The notes: generated from the letters alone by a model not told the origin. Counted from the stretch's first letter, positions 25,815 to 38,761 are shown. The stretch is 64,000 bases of DNA from Hermodice carunculata (GCA_964020975.1 OZ026625.1:43702794-43766793), one strand, 5' to 3'. Numbers and translations: made by a program.

Positions 25815-26345
25815 TGCACTTGAGGAATCTTATGAAGATCTTGGATAAGTTTGCTCCCAGGTGACCTTGACCCATTTTTCAAGGTCACAAAGGTCAGGCA
25901 GAAAATACTTGTAAATACTCTATTTAGAGAACAAATGAAGCTACAACCATCAAAGTCACAGTCACACCTAAATCATCTTATCAAGATCCTTGGATGATTT
26001 TGCTCCTGATGAGCTTGACTCAGTTTTTCAAGGTTGCAAGAGTCAACATAGTCAACCCTTATAAATGCTCTATCTGGGCATGCTGGAGACCGAAGGAAGC
26101 TGCATATTTCAAAGTTTGACTGTTAAAGTATGTTTTGAACACCTTGAATGAGTTGGCTGCCTTGTGATCATGACCCATTTTTTAAGGTTACTGAGTCAAC
26201 ATAAACATTATTGTAATCAATCTGTGTGGAGAACAAATGAAGCTACATCCTTCAAGCTTAGACAGCTGAAGCATCTTATGAAGACCTATGAAGAGTTCAC
26301 TCCATGGTGACCTTGATACCATTTTCAAGGTCACAGGAATCATTG
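25815..26345. repeat. tandem repeat, about 150-bp unit, four copies
   Basis: Each unit has a form of ATCTTATGAAGATC, then GGTGACCTTGACCCATTTTT and CAAGGTCACA. Copies lie near 25,830, 25,975, 26,140 and 26,278. The pair AAGGTCA / TGACCTT in each unit resembles nuclear-receptor half sites, but this follows from the repeat and is not evidence of function. Confidence 0.7.
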
Positions 26346-28296
26346 CATTACATGTGTATCTACAGGTAAGAAAGATTCATTGTCACTTGTACTCCCAAAA
26401 ACAGGATGTTCAACAATATAACATACCTCAAATCCCTATATTTTTTCAATGGACTTTTTGTGAGACATTTGTCCTCAATCTCTACGTAATACTGATTTAA
26501 GACACTGGCCAAAAGGGTGTGATGGTTGTACTGACCCTTATGGTTTTTATATACAATTATTGGATGATCCTGTGTAATGGAACATATGCCAAATAAACAT
26601 GATCAGATGATATGCACATTTTAATTTCATATTAAATGATATTGTCTTTAACACAGCTTGTAATAAAACAATAACAACAACAAAAATTGTGCCATTTTCA
26701 AAGTACCTTCAAGTTGGGGATCTAGGAATATATGGCAGCTAGGTCAGTACATGTACAGTGTATGTATATTTGATGTTCATCTCAGCCAGTGAGTTGACAT
26801 GTAAATCTCTTCACAGGCAACCAGCAGGGCTGACATTATGCAAACGGTTGGCACACATTGATTTGAGGTATACATAGTGAGACCGCGTTTCCCCAGCTAA
26901 TCCTTAAATGGTGCAGTTAATGCATTACCTTTTATATAACAGAGTTCAAATGGACCTTGGAACTCTTTCAAGAGTTTGGTTAACGTACAAGGCCTTAAAG
27001 CCATAGAATTAGGAAATAAAAGATTTGATTTCCAAATGTACAATTTTTGTAGCTCTAGACAATGGGAAGATTTGTTGTGTTTTTGTTGCATGAGACCGGA
27101 TTGAAGAACACAACGATCAGCATGAGGGAGAACTAAAGCGTGGAGAAATTTTCTGTGACACAGAGACAAGTACTTAGGGACGCAGTTTACCAAGTAAATG
27201 TACAATTAGGAACAGACCTTTGCATTCATTTTTGCAATATTTGGAAGGAAACTTTCAGTTCACTGTCAAGTCAAACACCAAGTGAATTCACTTTGAACAC
27301 TGTAACTGTTCAACTTCAAGGAGTATTGAATAACAATTAGGGCATCAACTGTAAAACTGAGCTTTATAACTGATGTACTCGCAAGAGATCTGTGAATTGC
27401 ACTCTGGCCATCATGTCAAATATTGCATGTTAAGAATACATTATGCTCTACCTGTACATGTAGCTGAATTTCATTGTGCAGTGGAGCTTCAATTTTCTCA
27501 ATGGCATTAAAGATCTGGGATATTGAATTTGGGAAGCTAAAAGTTACAGGACCCTGTTGATGCAAGTTTATGGAATTAAGCATCTTACCATGATTGTGTT
27601 GTGACACTGACCATGTATTTCCTGTGTCTGACACTAATAGCAGAGGGCTGAACGTAATATCAATTCATTTAGTGTGGTGCATGATATGTACTCCTTGAGA
27701 TTGAATTTACACAATGGGAAGTTTTCAATGTGTGTAAAATTCAACTGTTGAACTTTGGAAAGGTGCACTGGTTTGAAACCCATCATGATAATGGTAAGAT
27801 AGAGTTCTATCTGATGCTTGGCTCACATGTCAGTTTAATCATCATATTAAACCAGTAAAACAACATACATCAGTGTAAAGTGACTTAGAAGAAGAAGTCA
27901 CACTTCATGGTGTTCAAAACTTCAATTAAGTTGCATTTCAGATATTGAAAGGCACATATGCCAACAAATAATTAAGAGGACAACGTACAGTGTATCTGAA
28001 CAAGTGTGAGAAAATAATGGACACAGTAGTGGAAAGTTCAGACATGAAAGAAAAATGAGGGCTCATTGGTTAGACAACAGGGCATGGGTAATCATAGGGA
28101 GAAAAGTGGTATGAAGTGTTTTAATTGAGTGTAGTTTTTAAAGTCGAAAGTCATGATACCTCCATCAATAGAACAGAACCCCTTTGGCAGAAACAGCTTC
28201 ATATTTCAGACAAATGTTGGTTGTTGGTGAAAAGAAAACCACGAAAGGTAAATCCCATGTTACTTGAACTTTTGACCATTAAGTAACCGTGAGCTC

Positions 28297-28527
28297 TTAG
28301 TTATTTCATTGCCAAGTGTTGACTCTGGTTAAGAGGTTTGCTTGCGTGCTTTGGGTACAGTACCTTGCTGAAAAAAAAAGCTTCTGAACTGGACCATTGT
28401 TACGTTATACAACTGTAGGCATGCTGGTACTTAAATAAAAGGTCGGTTAGCAAGGAATATGAATTAAGTATCCTTGTGATAATTCCAGGCAAATTGACTT
28501 TGGTCTATTTGGCAATGAAAGAGTTAA
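28297..28527. mobile_element. TTAA-flanked MITE, diverged
   Basis: The right end is GGCAATGAAAGAGTTAA. The left end TTAGTTATTTCATTGCC is its imperfect inverse. The interior resembles the element at 37,072, sharing an AAAGGTCGGTTAGCAAGGAATA-like block. Confidence 0.5.
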
Positions 28528-28670
28528 ATCAGGGACCCTCAATCTGATGGGAGATAGTGGGATGTTGGTTAAACATGTTCTGTGGTAATATTATACATAA
28601 ATATTAATATCATTCATTTTTGCTACGCAAGATGCAGATCAGCTCAAAGTTTATATTTATAGCCAGCAGG

Positions 28671-30830
28671 TTTTTAGCTCAGCTGACTTGTCAGTCAGCT
28701 GAGCCTATATTATGGTCCTCCGTCCGTCAACAATTCACATTTTCGACTTCTTCAAAACTGTCAGCCAGATCCACTTCAAACGTGGTGGGGATGTGCCTTG
28801 GGTGGGTGTCTACCAAGTTTGTTGAAATGGTCATTGTCCAGTGATTTTTTGGATTTTTCAAATATTTTTTTGTTCTTTTTTGGGCAAATCTTAAAAAATC
28901 TTCTTCTCTGAAAATGCGCACCCAATTACTTTGATATCACACAGGAACACTCCCTGGAACTCTTAGTTCTTAATTTGTTCACCAGGTGGCTCTGCAATTT
29001 TTTTCAATCAGTCATCCAGATTTTTTTCATGTTATAGCTATTTTTGACTTCTTCTTCAGAACCGTCACTCAGATTAAGCTGAAACATGGTGGCTATGTTC
29101 CTTGTAGAAGGGTCAAACAAAGTTATTCACTATGTAGGAATGCTGCAGATTGCTGATTTTTAACGATTTTTTCAATTTGGGTACTTATCGGTCAATGCAG
29201 CTTTCCTATTGATTACTATATGGAAGTCAATGAGCATTCTAATGCAAATTTACATTTTTGACTTCTTCTCCAAAACCGTCATCCAGATTTAGTTCAAACT
29301 TGGTGGCAATGTACCTTGGGTAGGTTCCACCAGGTTTGTTCAAATGGTCATGCTCCAGTCATTTTTTTATTTTTAATGAATTTTTTTTGGTTCTTTTTTT
29401 GGACAAATCTTAAAAAATCTTTTTCTCTGAAACCACTTACCCAATATCTTTGATATCACACAGGAAGACACCTAGGGACTCCCAGTTCTTAATTTGTACA
29501 CCAGGTGGCGCTGCAATTTTTTTATGAATTTTTGTGTGTTATAGCTATTTTCGACTTCTTCTCCAGAACCATCACTCAGATTGAGCTGAAACATGGTGGA
29601 TATGTTCCTTGCAGTAGGGTCAAACAAAGTTATTCACTATGTGGGAATGCTGCGGATTCCTGATTTTTAACGATTTTTTTCAATTCGGGTACTTTTCGGT
29701 AAATGCACCTTTCCTGTTGATTACCATGTAAGTCAATGGGCATTCGAATGCTAATTTACATTTTCGACTTCTTCTTCAAAACCCTCATCCAGATTTACTT
29801 CAAACTTGGTGTGGATGTACCTTGGGTGGGTGTCTACCAGGTGTGTTCCAATGGTCATGTTCCAATGAATTTTGGATTTTTTTATGATTTTTTTTTCAAA
29901 AATCTTACAAAAGTTTTAATAGGAAAGTTTAACATGGGAATTTCTTGTAATGGTTATAACTTAAATAATTTTGGCCAGATTTACTTCAAACTTGGTGGGG
30001 GTGTGCCTTGGGTGGATCTCTACCAAGTTTGTTCAAATGGTCACACTTTATTGATTTTTGGAATTTTTTTGTCCTTTTTTGGGGGGCAAACCTTAAAAAC
30101 TCTTCTCTTCTGAAACCGCTCACCAATTGCTTTGATATCGTACATTGACACTCCCAGGGACACCTAGTTCCCAATTCGTTCACCAGGTGGTGCTGCTATT
30201 CTTTTTCTATTTTTTGTTTATTTGTTTGTTTGTTTTTTTTTGTATATGAATTTTTTGTATGGTTTTGCTATGTGTCACTTGTTCTCAGAACCGTTACTCA
30301 GATTAAGCTGAAATGTGATGGATATGTTTTTGTGGAAAGGTCAAACAAAGTTGTTTATCAGGTGGCACTGCTTTGGATTCTTGATTTTTAAGGATTTTCA
30401 AGTCGGGTACTTATCGGTCAATGCAGCTTTGCTATTGATTACTATGTAAGTCAATGGGTATTCTAATGCTAATTCACAGGCCAACTGACACGAAATTTAC
30501 TGTTTACTTGATAACTTGAGATCTGTTTTGAGTTAGTAATGTGATGCTGCACATGTTAATGTTTCTGTATTAAGGTCATGCTTGGACAGTACATAAATGA
30601 CATTGAACTCGTTTGTGGGGTCACAGTGCAACATACATGAATTTTACTTTTCATTATAACTTGAGAACTACTTGAACCTTCATGTTGCACATCTTAGTGT
30701 TCTTCTATAAAGGTCAGATTTACTCAGAATATGGGTGACCTTGATCCTTTCCCAAGTTCATGGAGCTGCAAGTGTGATGAATGTCAAGATCAGCTGAGCA
30801 TGGGCTGTTCACACAGGCCTTTTGTTTTTG
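28671..30830. repeat. long dispersed repeat, AGCTCAGCTGA-ended, with internal 510-bp units
   Basis: It begins TTTTTAGCTCAGCTGACTTG and ends GATCAGCTGAGCATGGGC followed by AGGCCTTTTG. Inside, a block beginning ACATTTTCGACTTCTTC recurs at 28,738, 29,250 and 29,758, with a partial copy near 29,975. Each block has CAAACTTGGTGG-like text and then CACCAGGTGGCGCTGCAAT-like text. Repeats with these ends are widespread in marine invertebrates. No protein is encoded. It is probably a non-autonomous DNA element whose class is not resolved here. Confidence 0.65.
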
Positions 30831-30840
30831 TTTTTGTTTT

Positions 30841-31420
30841 TTTTTAGCTCAGCTGGCGTTTCAGTCAGATGAACTCATCTTATGGTCGTCCATCCATTGT
30901 TGTCTGTCCATCCATCTGTGAACAATTCACATTTGCAACTTCCTCTCTTCACTTCAATCTCCCAAATGTATCTTGGGTGGGTTCATACCAAATTTGTTCA
31001 CTGTTAATGCGCCAGTGATTTTTAGATTGTTTTAAATGGATATTTTGTTCATTTTTTGGCAAAATTTTAAAGAAGCTTGTTCTTTAAAGCACCAGGCCAA
31101 TTAGTTTGAAATTACATGAGCACACTTCTGAGGACCACAGACCCTAATTTGTTGAACAGGATGTGATATTTTTCTGTTGTTTTACAAAACCATGTATGCT
31201 TCAGCTTTTTTTAACTTCTCCAAAAATGTCCCTTAGATTGTTCTGAAACTTAATAAAAATGCAGCTTGTGAAAGGGTTAAGCAAACTTGTCACTCTCTGG
31301 TGAAACTCTGGATCCCTGATTTGCAACAAATTTTTCAGTTAGGGTACCTCGCCGTTAATGCATGCATTCCTATTGATTACTATGTAAGTCAGTGGGAATT
31401 GCAATGGTATTGATTGACAG
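30841..31420. repeat. second AGCTCAGCTG-type repeat, single unit
   Basis: Starts TTTTTAGCTCAGCTGGCGTT only 10 bp after the previous element. It carries one diverged copy of the same internal block (GCAACTTCCTCTC ... TTGCCTATTGATTACTATGT-like), lacking a clear right end. Confidence 0.55.
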
Positions 31421-32735
31421 TCTGTGCAAGTAAGGTTGGCTGAGCACAGAACTGTCACAGTTTGAAATTGAATTATTACAACAGACATGAACTCGCTAAT
31501 TACACAAAGTAGAAGTAGTAAGGTTTTACTGTACATGCTGTGTCCAGACTGTCAGGGAGCTCTTCTAGAATAGCAGCTCCCTGATGCCAGCATGTTGTTT
31601 TGACAATCATTGGTAGCTGAAGTGGAACAGTCTGTTGTAGTTGTCAAGGTGATTACCATGCAGAAACTGTATACTTTATATAATGGTATGTCTTGTATGG
31701 GCTATTGTGGAGTGGAATAATTGGGTAAATATTGAATGACGGTTGAAAAAAAAAACAAGACACAAAACAGATGTTTATATTATATAGAGTGCATGAAATT
31801 TGTAATCAAATTTTGCATTGCCGATGCACCAAAAGTCATACTGAGTACATTGTATTGTCATTTGTTGTTTTCTAAATATATTTTACTTCATTAATGGGGA
31901 TTAGAAAAATAGCCAGAGGGTGATAAAATTCTTCTGACATAAAGGCAAAATCTATAATTTTGAAAGAATAAACAAATATGATTATAATGCAAGATACTAT
32001 ATGTCAGTCAACTGTCTTAGAAGGTTTCAATAAATATTGCCATGTGCATACATTGTACATTAGTTAAAAAAATCTTGCAGCGCAGTATACAATGTACAAT
32101 GGTACTATGGCACTTTCAGTATACAGCATAGATAGTTCATACTGCTTTGAGTCTCCTTTACATATGCTTTACAGTTGTCTCCTTTTTAATTGGGGGGGGG
32201 GGCATAACATTCATACAGGTAAACAGCAAAACCAACTAGTCTACGTCTTGGGCTGACACCAAGCAAGGCTTTGAAGACACACTCCAGTAGTTCTTTTGAC
32301 TTTCAGTTAGATTAACTGAGTAATTTGGTGCCAATACATGTGTGTTGAGCCCACACAAAACGCAAATTTGAAAGACGGTTTCAGAACAGACTTACTTATG
32401 TAAGTCTGCATTAATGTCATTTTGCTTAAAAAGTCATCTGGGTGTGGTCCAGCAATCATTTGAAATCCTCTCGCTCAAAATGTATCAATTGTGTTTCCAG
32501 GATTTTCTGCATACAGGTATATGTGTATTATTGCCATGTACAGTGCAGGAAAAAGTTAGACTTTTAGTTTGTTTGTGTGTGTGTGTGTGTGTGTGCTCAG
32601 ATGGGCAATTATAATTGAAAATCTATTGCTTCACACCTCAAGGTAAGTATTCAAATAAAAGATTGCACTTTCAATTATAACCAGAATAAATTTGTACAGT
32701 GGAAACATCTGTTTGTTTGGTTGTTTGTTTCACCA

Positions 32736-32862
32736 ATATGATGTAATGTGTAACTTTCTGACAAAACAATTATAGCAGTTTTTTCATCTGATTACAGTCA
32801 ATATGATGTAATGTGTAACTTTCTGACAAAACAATAGCTGTTTTTTCATCTGATTACAGTCA
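32736..32862. repeat. 68-bp tandem duplication
   Basis: ATATGATGTAATGTGTAACT and the following text through TTTTTTCATCTGATTACAGTCA occur twice in a row with only a few differences. The duplication looks recent. Confidence 0.85.
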
Positions 32863-33980
32863 GTCACTAAGATTTTTATGTGATGTTGGATGGGGACAAA
32901 CCCAACCAATTCTGATCAGCATTTTTTTCAGTATCACTAAACATGTCAATAACAGACATTTAGGTGGCCTGTTTTCTCTATTTATTAAACTGATTCTAGG
33001 AAATGGTTTATTTTCTGAAATGATCCTGTTGTCAGTTGCAGCGTGTATTACTGGGGTGATGAGATCACTCTTTGCTGGCAGACCAGACAAGATGTTGAAG
33101 TTGTTTCCACAGGTTTATCTTAATGATGAATCGTGGAAGTGAGACAGGCTCCGAAACATGTTCTGAGTAATTACCCACTGAAGACCCTTTACTGTATTTG
33201 GATTAATGCAGCTTATGTCCAAATTCCACAGAGGAACATAAGCAATATATACAATACATGTAGTAGTTCCATATTTATATAGATTAGACAGGGACAGGTT
33301 AGCTTACGGAGAGTATTGAGTTTGAACTATGGAATAGGGTAACAATGACTAGGAAGTGGTTCTAGACAAAAAAGACTCAAGTATAACAAACAGATATGAA
33401 TACATTTATGGAATATCTAACACTCAGTTTGGTCTCATCATTAAGCAGGCAACCCATACAAAGTAAACTTTGCCTGTATGGCTGACCTTACATGAGGAGG
33501 CAAGGCCTTTTGCTCAGTCTATGTTTACTGTTTTGCCCCCTTCTTCTTACTCTCCACTTCTGTTTGTGGTTACCCTCCTCCTGTGTGGGGTATCAACCAG
33601 CTGGCTTGTGTTTTGTACCATTGGTTAATGTCATTACTGCTCCATTGAATTTCAAACTATAAAACCTATATCAACAAATTTACTGGGTATGAATCTGATC
33701 AGCTATCACTGAATTTTGCTTCATAGACAGGTTCAATGAAAGAATAATTTATAAGAACTTAGAAATGGAGGATCTTGGCAATATAGGTGTGTACATCTAT
33801 GTGACCCTGCAATATACATGAATAGGAATAATCATTGTCAGCTGAACAGCAGATTTTCAGTTTTTTGTGTGTACTTATGCTAGTGTTTTTCTTTCAAATG
33901 TCAGGGTTTTGTGGCTCATTTCAGAGTTCGCCTCAAAAAACTCATTCTCATCCCTGGACGTATCTCTTTGTATTTTGCAG

Positions 33981-34095
33981 GCGTGCTGACTTGTTAGAAA
34001 AAGCGCGCAAGAAGCAGCAGTGTGAAGAGAGGGCTCACAAGATTGTACTCAAACTGGTGGAGAACACGGTCAATGAGGACTACCTGGTCGATGCA
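33981..34095 (+). CDS. RPAP2: RPAP2 exon 2: conserved N-terminal helix
   Basis: The acceptor TTGTATTTTGCAG ends at 33,980 and the donor GATGCA/GTATGT at 34,095. The exon encodes RADLLEKARKKQQCEERAHK followed by IVLKLVENTVNEDYLVDA. This corresponds to the human RPAP2 segment of the type RKK.EFERKALRIVEQLLEENITEEFL (recalled from memory), the helix just before the RTR1 zinc finger. Entry phase leaves one leading base, matching the candidate exon at 15,725; exit is phase 0. RPAP2 is a phosphatase of Ser5 on the RNA polymerase II CTD and helps bring polymerase II into the nucleus. Confidence 0.9.
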
Positions 34096-34689
34096 GTATG
34101 TAATCTGGCACTGCAGGGATCTCATTCAGCAGTCGTTTTTGACATTCTTGGGGTGTTGACGCAAAGATGGAGGGTGTCTGGTTTTGCCTTTTTGTCTCCT
34201 TTAATTATTGTACTGTTCCCATAATTACCCTTGGTGCTTAAAAAATTGGGGGAAATAATTTTCTATTTTGGGTCTATATTTTGAACAAGTACAAAAGCAT
34301 AAAAGTTGGTAGAATGTAGAATATTTTATATTGTTCTACAATTTGCATAGCCTGAGACAATTAAGTTAAATTCCAATCAGGGTAAGTTGAAATTTCAAAG
34401 CACTTGCTGTGAAATTTTATGTTAGCCAACTTGACTGAAATCATTTAAATCTTTTAGCCAATCTTTCGTCAGCTTTTAAAGGCAGCTCACATCTTGAGAC
34501 ATTTTGTATCTGATAAGTGGCACTTCAATAATAGAACTGTAAAACTGATTTTAAAGGTACAGAGTAGCAAAAATGTCTTTTGCTAATTTGGCTTAAAGAA
34601 TGTAAACTCTGTTGGCCAGATTCCACATTCATTAGTCTATGGCAAATTGGCTAATGGCTAGTGCTAGCCCAGTGTATTTGTATGTAGTG

Positions 34690-34870
34690 TACAGTGGTCC
34701 CCTCTTGTACGGCCCCTCTGAAGAGAGACCAACCCCCCTGGAGAAGCCACTTCTCTGTGTGGCAGTGATGGCTTTTTCATTATATGTACCCCCTCATGAG
34801 AGACCACCCTTCTTATAAGGCCATAATTTTGGTGCATGCGTGGTGGCCTTGCAAGAGGGAGACTACTGCA
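34690..34870. mobile_element. Tc1/mariner-like MITE, decayed, in RPAP2 intron
   Basis: The left end TACAGTGGTCCCCTCTTG and interior GAGAGACCA words match the family at 42,762. The right end is eroded. Confidence 0.45.
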
Positions 34871-34979
34871 CATGTATGTGTGTGTCCCTGTCTATCTGCC
34901 TGTCCATCAGTCCATCTCTCTGTCATGTGTGTGTGTATGTATGAAAGTTGGGTGACATGTTCTGTGCCTCCTCTTTCAG

Positions 34980-35078
34980 GTAAAGTTTCTGACCCCTGTT
35001 CACTATGCAGACATCGTAGAGGAGCGTGCTATTGCTAAACAGTGTGGCTATCCTATCTGTCACAATGCACTAGGCAAT
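34980..35078 (+). CDS. RPAP2: RPAP2 exon 3: first half of the RTR1 zinc finger
   Basis: The acceptor CCTCTTTCAG ends at 34,979 and the donor GGCAAT/GTGAGT follows. Thirty-three codons in phase 0 encode VKFLTPVHYADIVEERAIAK then QCGYPICHNALGN. CGYPIC is the first Cys pair (C-x4-C) of the RTR1-type zinc finger, and the preceding TPxHYxDIVxER is the strongest family signature. The match to human [25 protein letters not shown] (from memory) is close. Confidence 0.96.
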
Positions 35079-35090
35079 GTGAGTATGCAA

Positions 35091-35278
35091 TACGGTGAAA
35101 CCGGGCCTGAAAGTCCACCCATTGGAATGACCAAACTGTGGTCGTTCAAGACAGTTGGTCTATCATAGGATGGTAATTAAAATGAAAAACGCACTGAGCA
35201 AAGTATTCTGAAGAGGATGTCTTTCATTTGACAGATAGTCTCTCATTAGAGTGGCCTCTCAAAACAGGTTTCACTATA
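35091..35278. mobile_element. Tc1/mariner-like MITE (AGTGAAACCTG family) in RPAP2 intron
   Basis: The left end TACGGTGAAACCGGGCCTG and right end CAAAACAGGTTTCACTATA are imperfect inverted repeats. It inserted just 12 bp downstream of the exon 3 splice donor. Confidence 0.65.
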
Positions 35279-35727
35279 ATCATATATTGATCATGATGAT
35301 GAAAAATTTCTCTTGTGAATGTTTTTATGTCAGCAGTTGGACCATTGTGCACATTGTAAAAATAACCCAAATTATGTACAGTTTGTGATGTTAATGATAT
35401 TTTAATATACAATCATGCATTTAGTACCAGTCTTTTACATGTTCTCTCTTTTTTTTTTTTTTTTTTTGAATGGTTTCTTTGGTCATGTCAGAAACAAACA
35501 CTGTTTCTTTATATTCATAAATGATGCTGGCTACAGAGTTTTAGTGTTGACATGATACAAGAAGCTCAAGAGCAACAACAAAGCAGAACCTTTGTACCTG
35601 TGCATGCACTGCTCTGTTGCATAAATTGGTTGAAAGACTGTATGGCGTGAGAAAGGAGCATAAAAGCTGGTGTGAGCATATTTAATGTAAAACCCAAATC
35701 ACACTACATTGGTCTTCATCCCGACAG

Positions 35728-35793
35728 GTGCCGCAGCAAAAATACCACATCTCAACAAAAACCAACAAGGTATACGACATTACAGAGAGGAAG
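35728..35793 (+). CDS. RPAP2: RPAP2 exon 4: KYxISTKTNKVYD core
   Basis: Acceptor ATCCCGACAG, donor GAGGAAG/GTGAGT, 22 codons in phase 0. It encodes VPQQKYHISTKTNKVYDITE followed by RK. This segment is nearly invariant in animal RPAP2 proteins and lies between the two Cys pairs of the zinc finger. Confidence 0.97.
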
Positions 35794-37071
35794 GTGAGTA
35801 AGGAGTTTATACCAGAGGGTACATGGTCCTGCTGTATTAATGGTAAGGACACCAAGGCAAACCCTGATGGCCACTTGAATTACAATCACGTGTTGGACAA
35901 TGAATCAACAGCTTTTCATGGCGAATGTTTGATGCTGAATATCTAGCTCCACACCAAGGAAAGCTGTTTACCTGCAGCAACAAATCTTGATGTGTTGTGT
36001 TTACCACATTTGGACATCAAATTTTTTACCTCGTTACTGTTGAAATAAGTCAAAAGCAATAGACTGAACCTGATGACATTTGACCACCAGCAAGTCTCTG
36101 TAGGTTTAAGAGAGAAAAAGCTTGAGAGCCCCTGCCTTTCTGAGAGCCCTGTTTGCTTATTTCCAAAATTCTGAAATAATGTAAGCATAGTCTCCATTTT
36201 TCTATTATTTGTATGTTAATACATCTGTAATATTTAGGGTGGGCACAAACTGATTTTGGCCAATATGGTAAGTATCTGGATACTGTGGTCACGATACAAT
36301 ACATATCACAATACATGTATATTAGTTTACCGATGTTGTTGTCGTTGGACATGCGCTCGTAGTTTCTGCTTGAATGCTCACACAGAAATAAAGCTGTTTG
36401 AGATGGAGTTGGCTGTTTATGCCATCAGTATTGTACAGCTGATCATTTCCACTGATTGGTTAACAAAACAAGCAGGCTCAAATGTAATGACCTGCACTGT
36501 CGTGTTATAATGTTCTACTTCACATGTCTGCTGTTTGCCAATGGTAGAAAGTCCTGATACTTAATCTATAGCCTCTTAGGTACAGCATCAAAATTTCACA
36601 TGCGATTTTGGCCACTTTTGTGGCTTTACTCACACAGTTAGTGATGGATTAATGATTAATGATAGTTCAGTATGCCTGCATTCCACTGTGATGCTCAGCA
36701 TAAAAGTTATCCCTGTCGGTTGAGTTCAAGATCAAGGTTAGACTTACTTTGCTATAAACGATGGAATTATCTGTATGTTGACTTAAGCTGAAATTGTCAA
36801 TGAAAGCCTATGAAAGTGATTACATGGCACCACTTCTAGAGAGACACTGTGACTGAATTGGTTATTGAGCATTTGTTGGGGGGGGGGGGCACAGACACAC
36901 TAAAAGCTAGCTTAAGGGTTATCATCATCATCATCTCTAGATAAACACCAGTAAAGCAATAAGAAAGCAGAACATGTATACATTTTTTGCGGCACATTTT
37001 TTTGTCTCAGAGTGACTGTTTTGGCATTTATATGTTGAAGGCTCCTATGTGCTCAAATTTGATTAACGTGA

Positions 37072-37319
37072 TTAACTCTTTCAGTGCTAAATTTTGGACT
37101 GAGTCAACAACTTTTCTCAGTGGGCATTGGGCACAAAGCACCAACTGCGCCCAGAGAAAAGCTGTTGACCTGGGATATTCTCCCTGGAACGATAGGCAAA
37201 CTGGTACTTGAACGAAAGGTCTTTTAACGAGGAATACAAATCTGGGATCCTAATGATAATCCAGACTGGTTTGACTTGAGTAGATCGACTTAAGTCATGA
37301 TTGGCACTGAAAAAGTTCA
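37072..37319. mobile_element. TTAA-type MITE in RPAP2 intron
   Basis: The left end TTAACTCTTTCAGTGC and the inverted right end TGAACTTTTTCAGTGC form a near-perfect TIR over 248 bp. It contains GACTGAGTCAACAACTTTTC and, in the opposite sense, GAAAAGCTGTTGACC, the window-wide core. It is most likely piggyBac-derived. Confidence 0.65.
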
Positions 37320-37386
37320 GGACTGGATTCGTGTTGTAGTACTGAAACACCTTAACAACTGCATTGTTTTGTGTCTGTTTTTGCAG

Positions 37387-37514
37387 AGCTTTTGTAGTAA
37401 CCAGTGCTACAAGGCATCCAAATTCCTTCAGAATCAGATACCTTCCAGTCCAGTGTGGGTGAGGGAAGAAGAGCCTCCACCCAACATACAGCTACTAGAC
37501 AGTGACATGAACAG
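37387..37514 (+). CDS. RPAP2: RPAP2 exon 5: second Cys pair
   Basis: The acceptor GTTTTTGCAG ends at 37,386 and the donor AACAG/GTAAAA at 37,514. It encodes [20 protein letters not shown] then [22 protein letters not shown], leaving two bases. CSNQC supplies the second half of the zinc site, and PVWVREEE is a family signature (human [17 protein letters not shown] from memory). Confidence 0.96.
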
Positions 37515-38280
37515 GTAAAATACACAACTTTCTCACTGCTGATGGGCCAGAGGACTCTTAAAAAAACTCTGTGTGCATGTGAGCCTACAAAGTTCATTTG
37601 GAGCCAAACACTTGACCAATTCGACTGTGACATGTGGTCCTGTTATAATTTGTGATATGTGAAACATAAATGAATGAAAATATTTTAAAATGCACTAGGC
37701 TCTCAGTCATAAAAATCAAAAGTGATTTTTGGGTTTGGCTCGGTGTTTGTTTGACATCGACAGAAATTCAGGAGTGAAATCTTTGTTGTCAGAGGATAAT
37801 GCTGCTTTAATCCTTTCTTGGTCAGGAGAAGACTTGAATCAATAACTTCCCTCAACACAGGTTGGGTACAATATGCCCAACCCATGCCAAATAAAGTTAT
37901 TGACAATGCATTGAGCCCATGTCAGTGGAAAGTACATGTATTGATGTGTGGCCTGCCTTCAGGGCAGATCTTATCTATACTTTTCAGCAAAAATGTTTTT
38001 GATTCACATGAAATTTAAGTAAAAAGGTAAGAGTAGACAATGATTGATGTTGGGCGCTTTTGGGTGATTTGAAGGCAATGACATTAAAGAAAGGATGCAT
38101 TGTTCCATTTTTTGTGCCAGAAAAGTAGTTGGATGCAATTGAGTAACAGCAAGACAATGTTTATGTCATTTTTGCAAGTAGTCAATTTGTGAACCAGTTA
38201 AGCTGTAAAGCAAATTTACATGCTGAGGATATTTCATACTAAGTTCTTAAAGACATGTACACCCCGTGGCAGGTTTTTGA

Positions 38281-38570
38281 TTGAGTGGCAAGATGTGCCT
38301 CCATCACTTTTACATGCCTCAGTCACTGTTACATGCCTCAGTCACTGTTTCATGCCTCAGTCACTGTTACAGGTTTTTGATTGAGTGGCAAGACATGCCT
38401 CAGTCACTGTTACATGCTTCAGTCACTGTTACATGCTTCAGCCACTGTTACATGCTTCAACCACTGTTACATGCCTTAGTCACTGTTACACGCCACAGCC
38501 ACTGTTACATGCCACAGCCACTGTTACATGCCTCAGCCACTGTTACATGCCTAAGTCACTGTTGAGGCAG
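38281..38570. repeat. minisatellite, 19-bp unit, RPAP2 intron
   Basis: About fourteen copies of GTTACATGCCTCAGTCACT. CAC-rich frames arise from it. It lies within the RPAP2 intron between 37,514 and 39,477. Confidence 0.9.
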
Positions 38571-38761
38571 GTAGAGCATGGCTTTGTCCATTGTCCATGA
38601 CAGGTACAGGAATCGTATGGGTAGTTGAGATAAAGTTTTTGTATCAAGGAAGAATCTGAATTTGAAGAGCAATTTCTCATTTCAGCTATATACAGTTAAG
38701 CCCGTATAAAACTTAACAGCCAAATGCATTTTTTGTGTTGGAAAGTGTTGTACTGGGGTAT

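Larger units (their letters stand above)
15757..33980 (+). other. long candidate RPAP2 intron 1, repeat-filled
   Basis: No other coding exon was found in these 18 kb on either strand. The stretch holds Tc1/mariner-like and TTAA MITEs, several tandem repeats, a large C/G hairpin and two long AGCTCAGCTGA-type repeats, listed separately. A CpG-rich patch near 20.75-20.9 kb holds a CAAAATGGCGGAT motif (YY1-like) and could be a second promoter. Confidence 0.4.
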
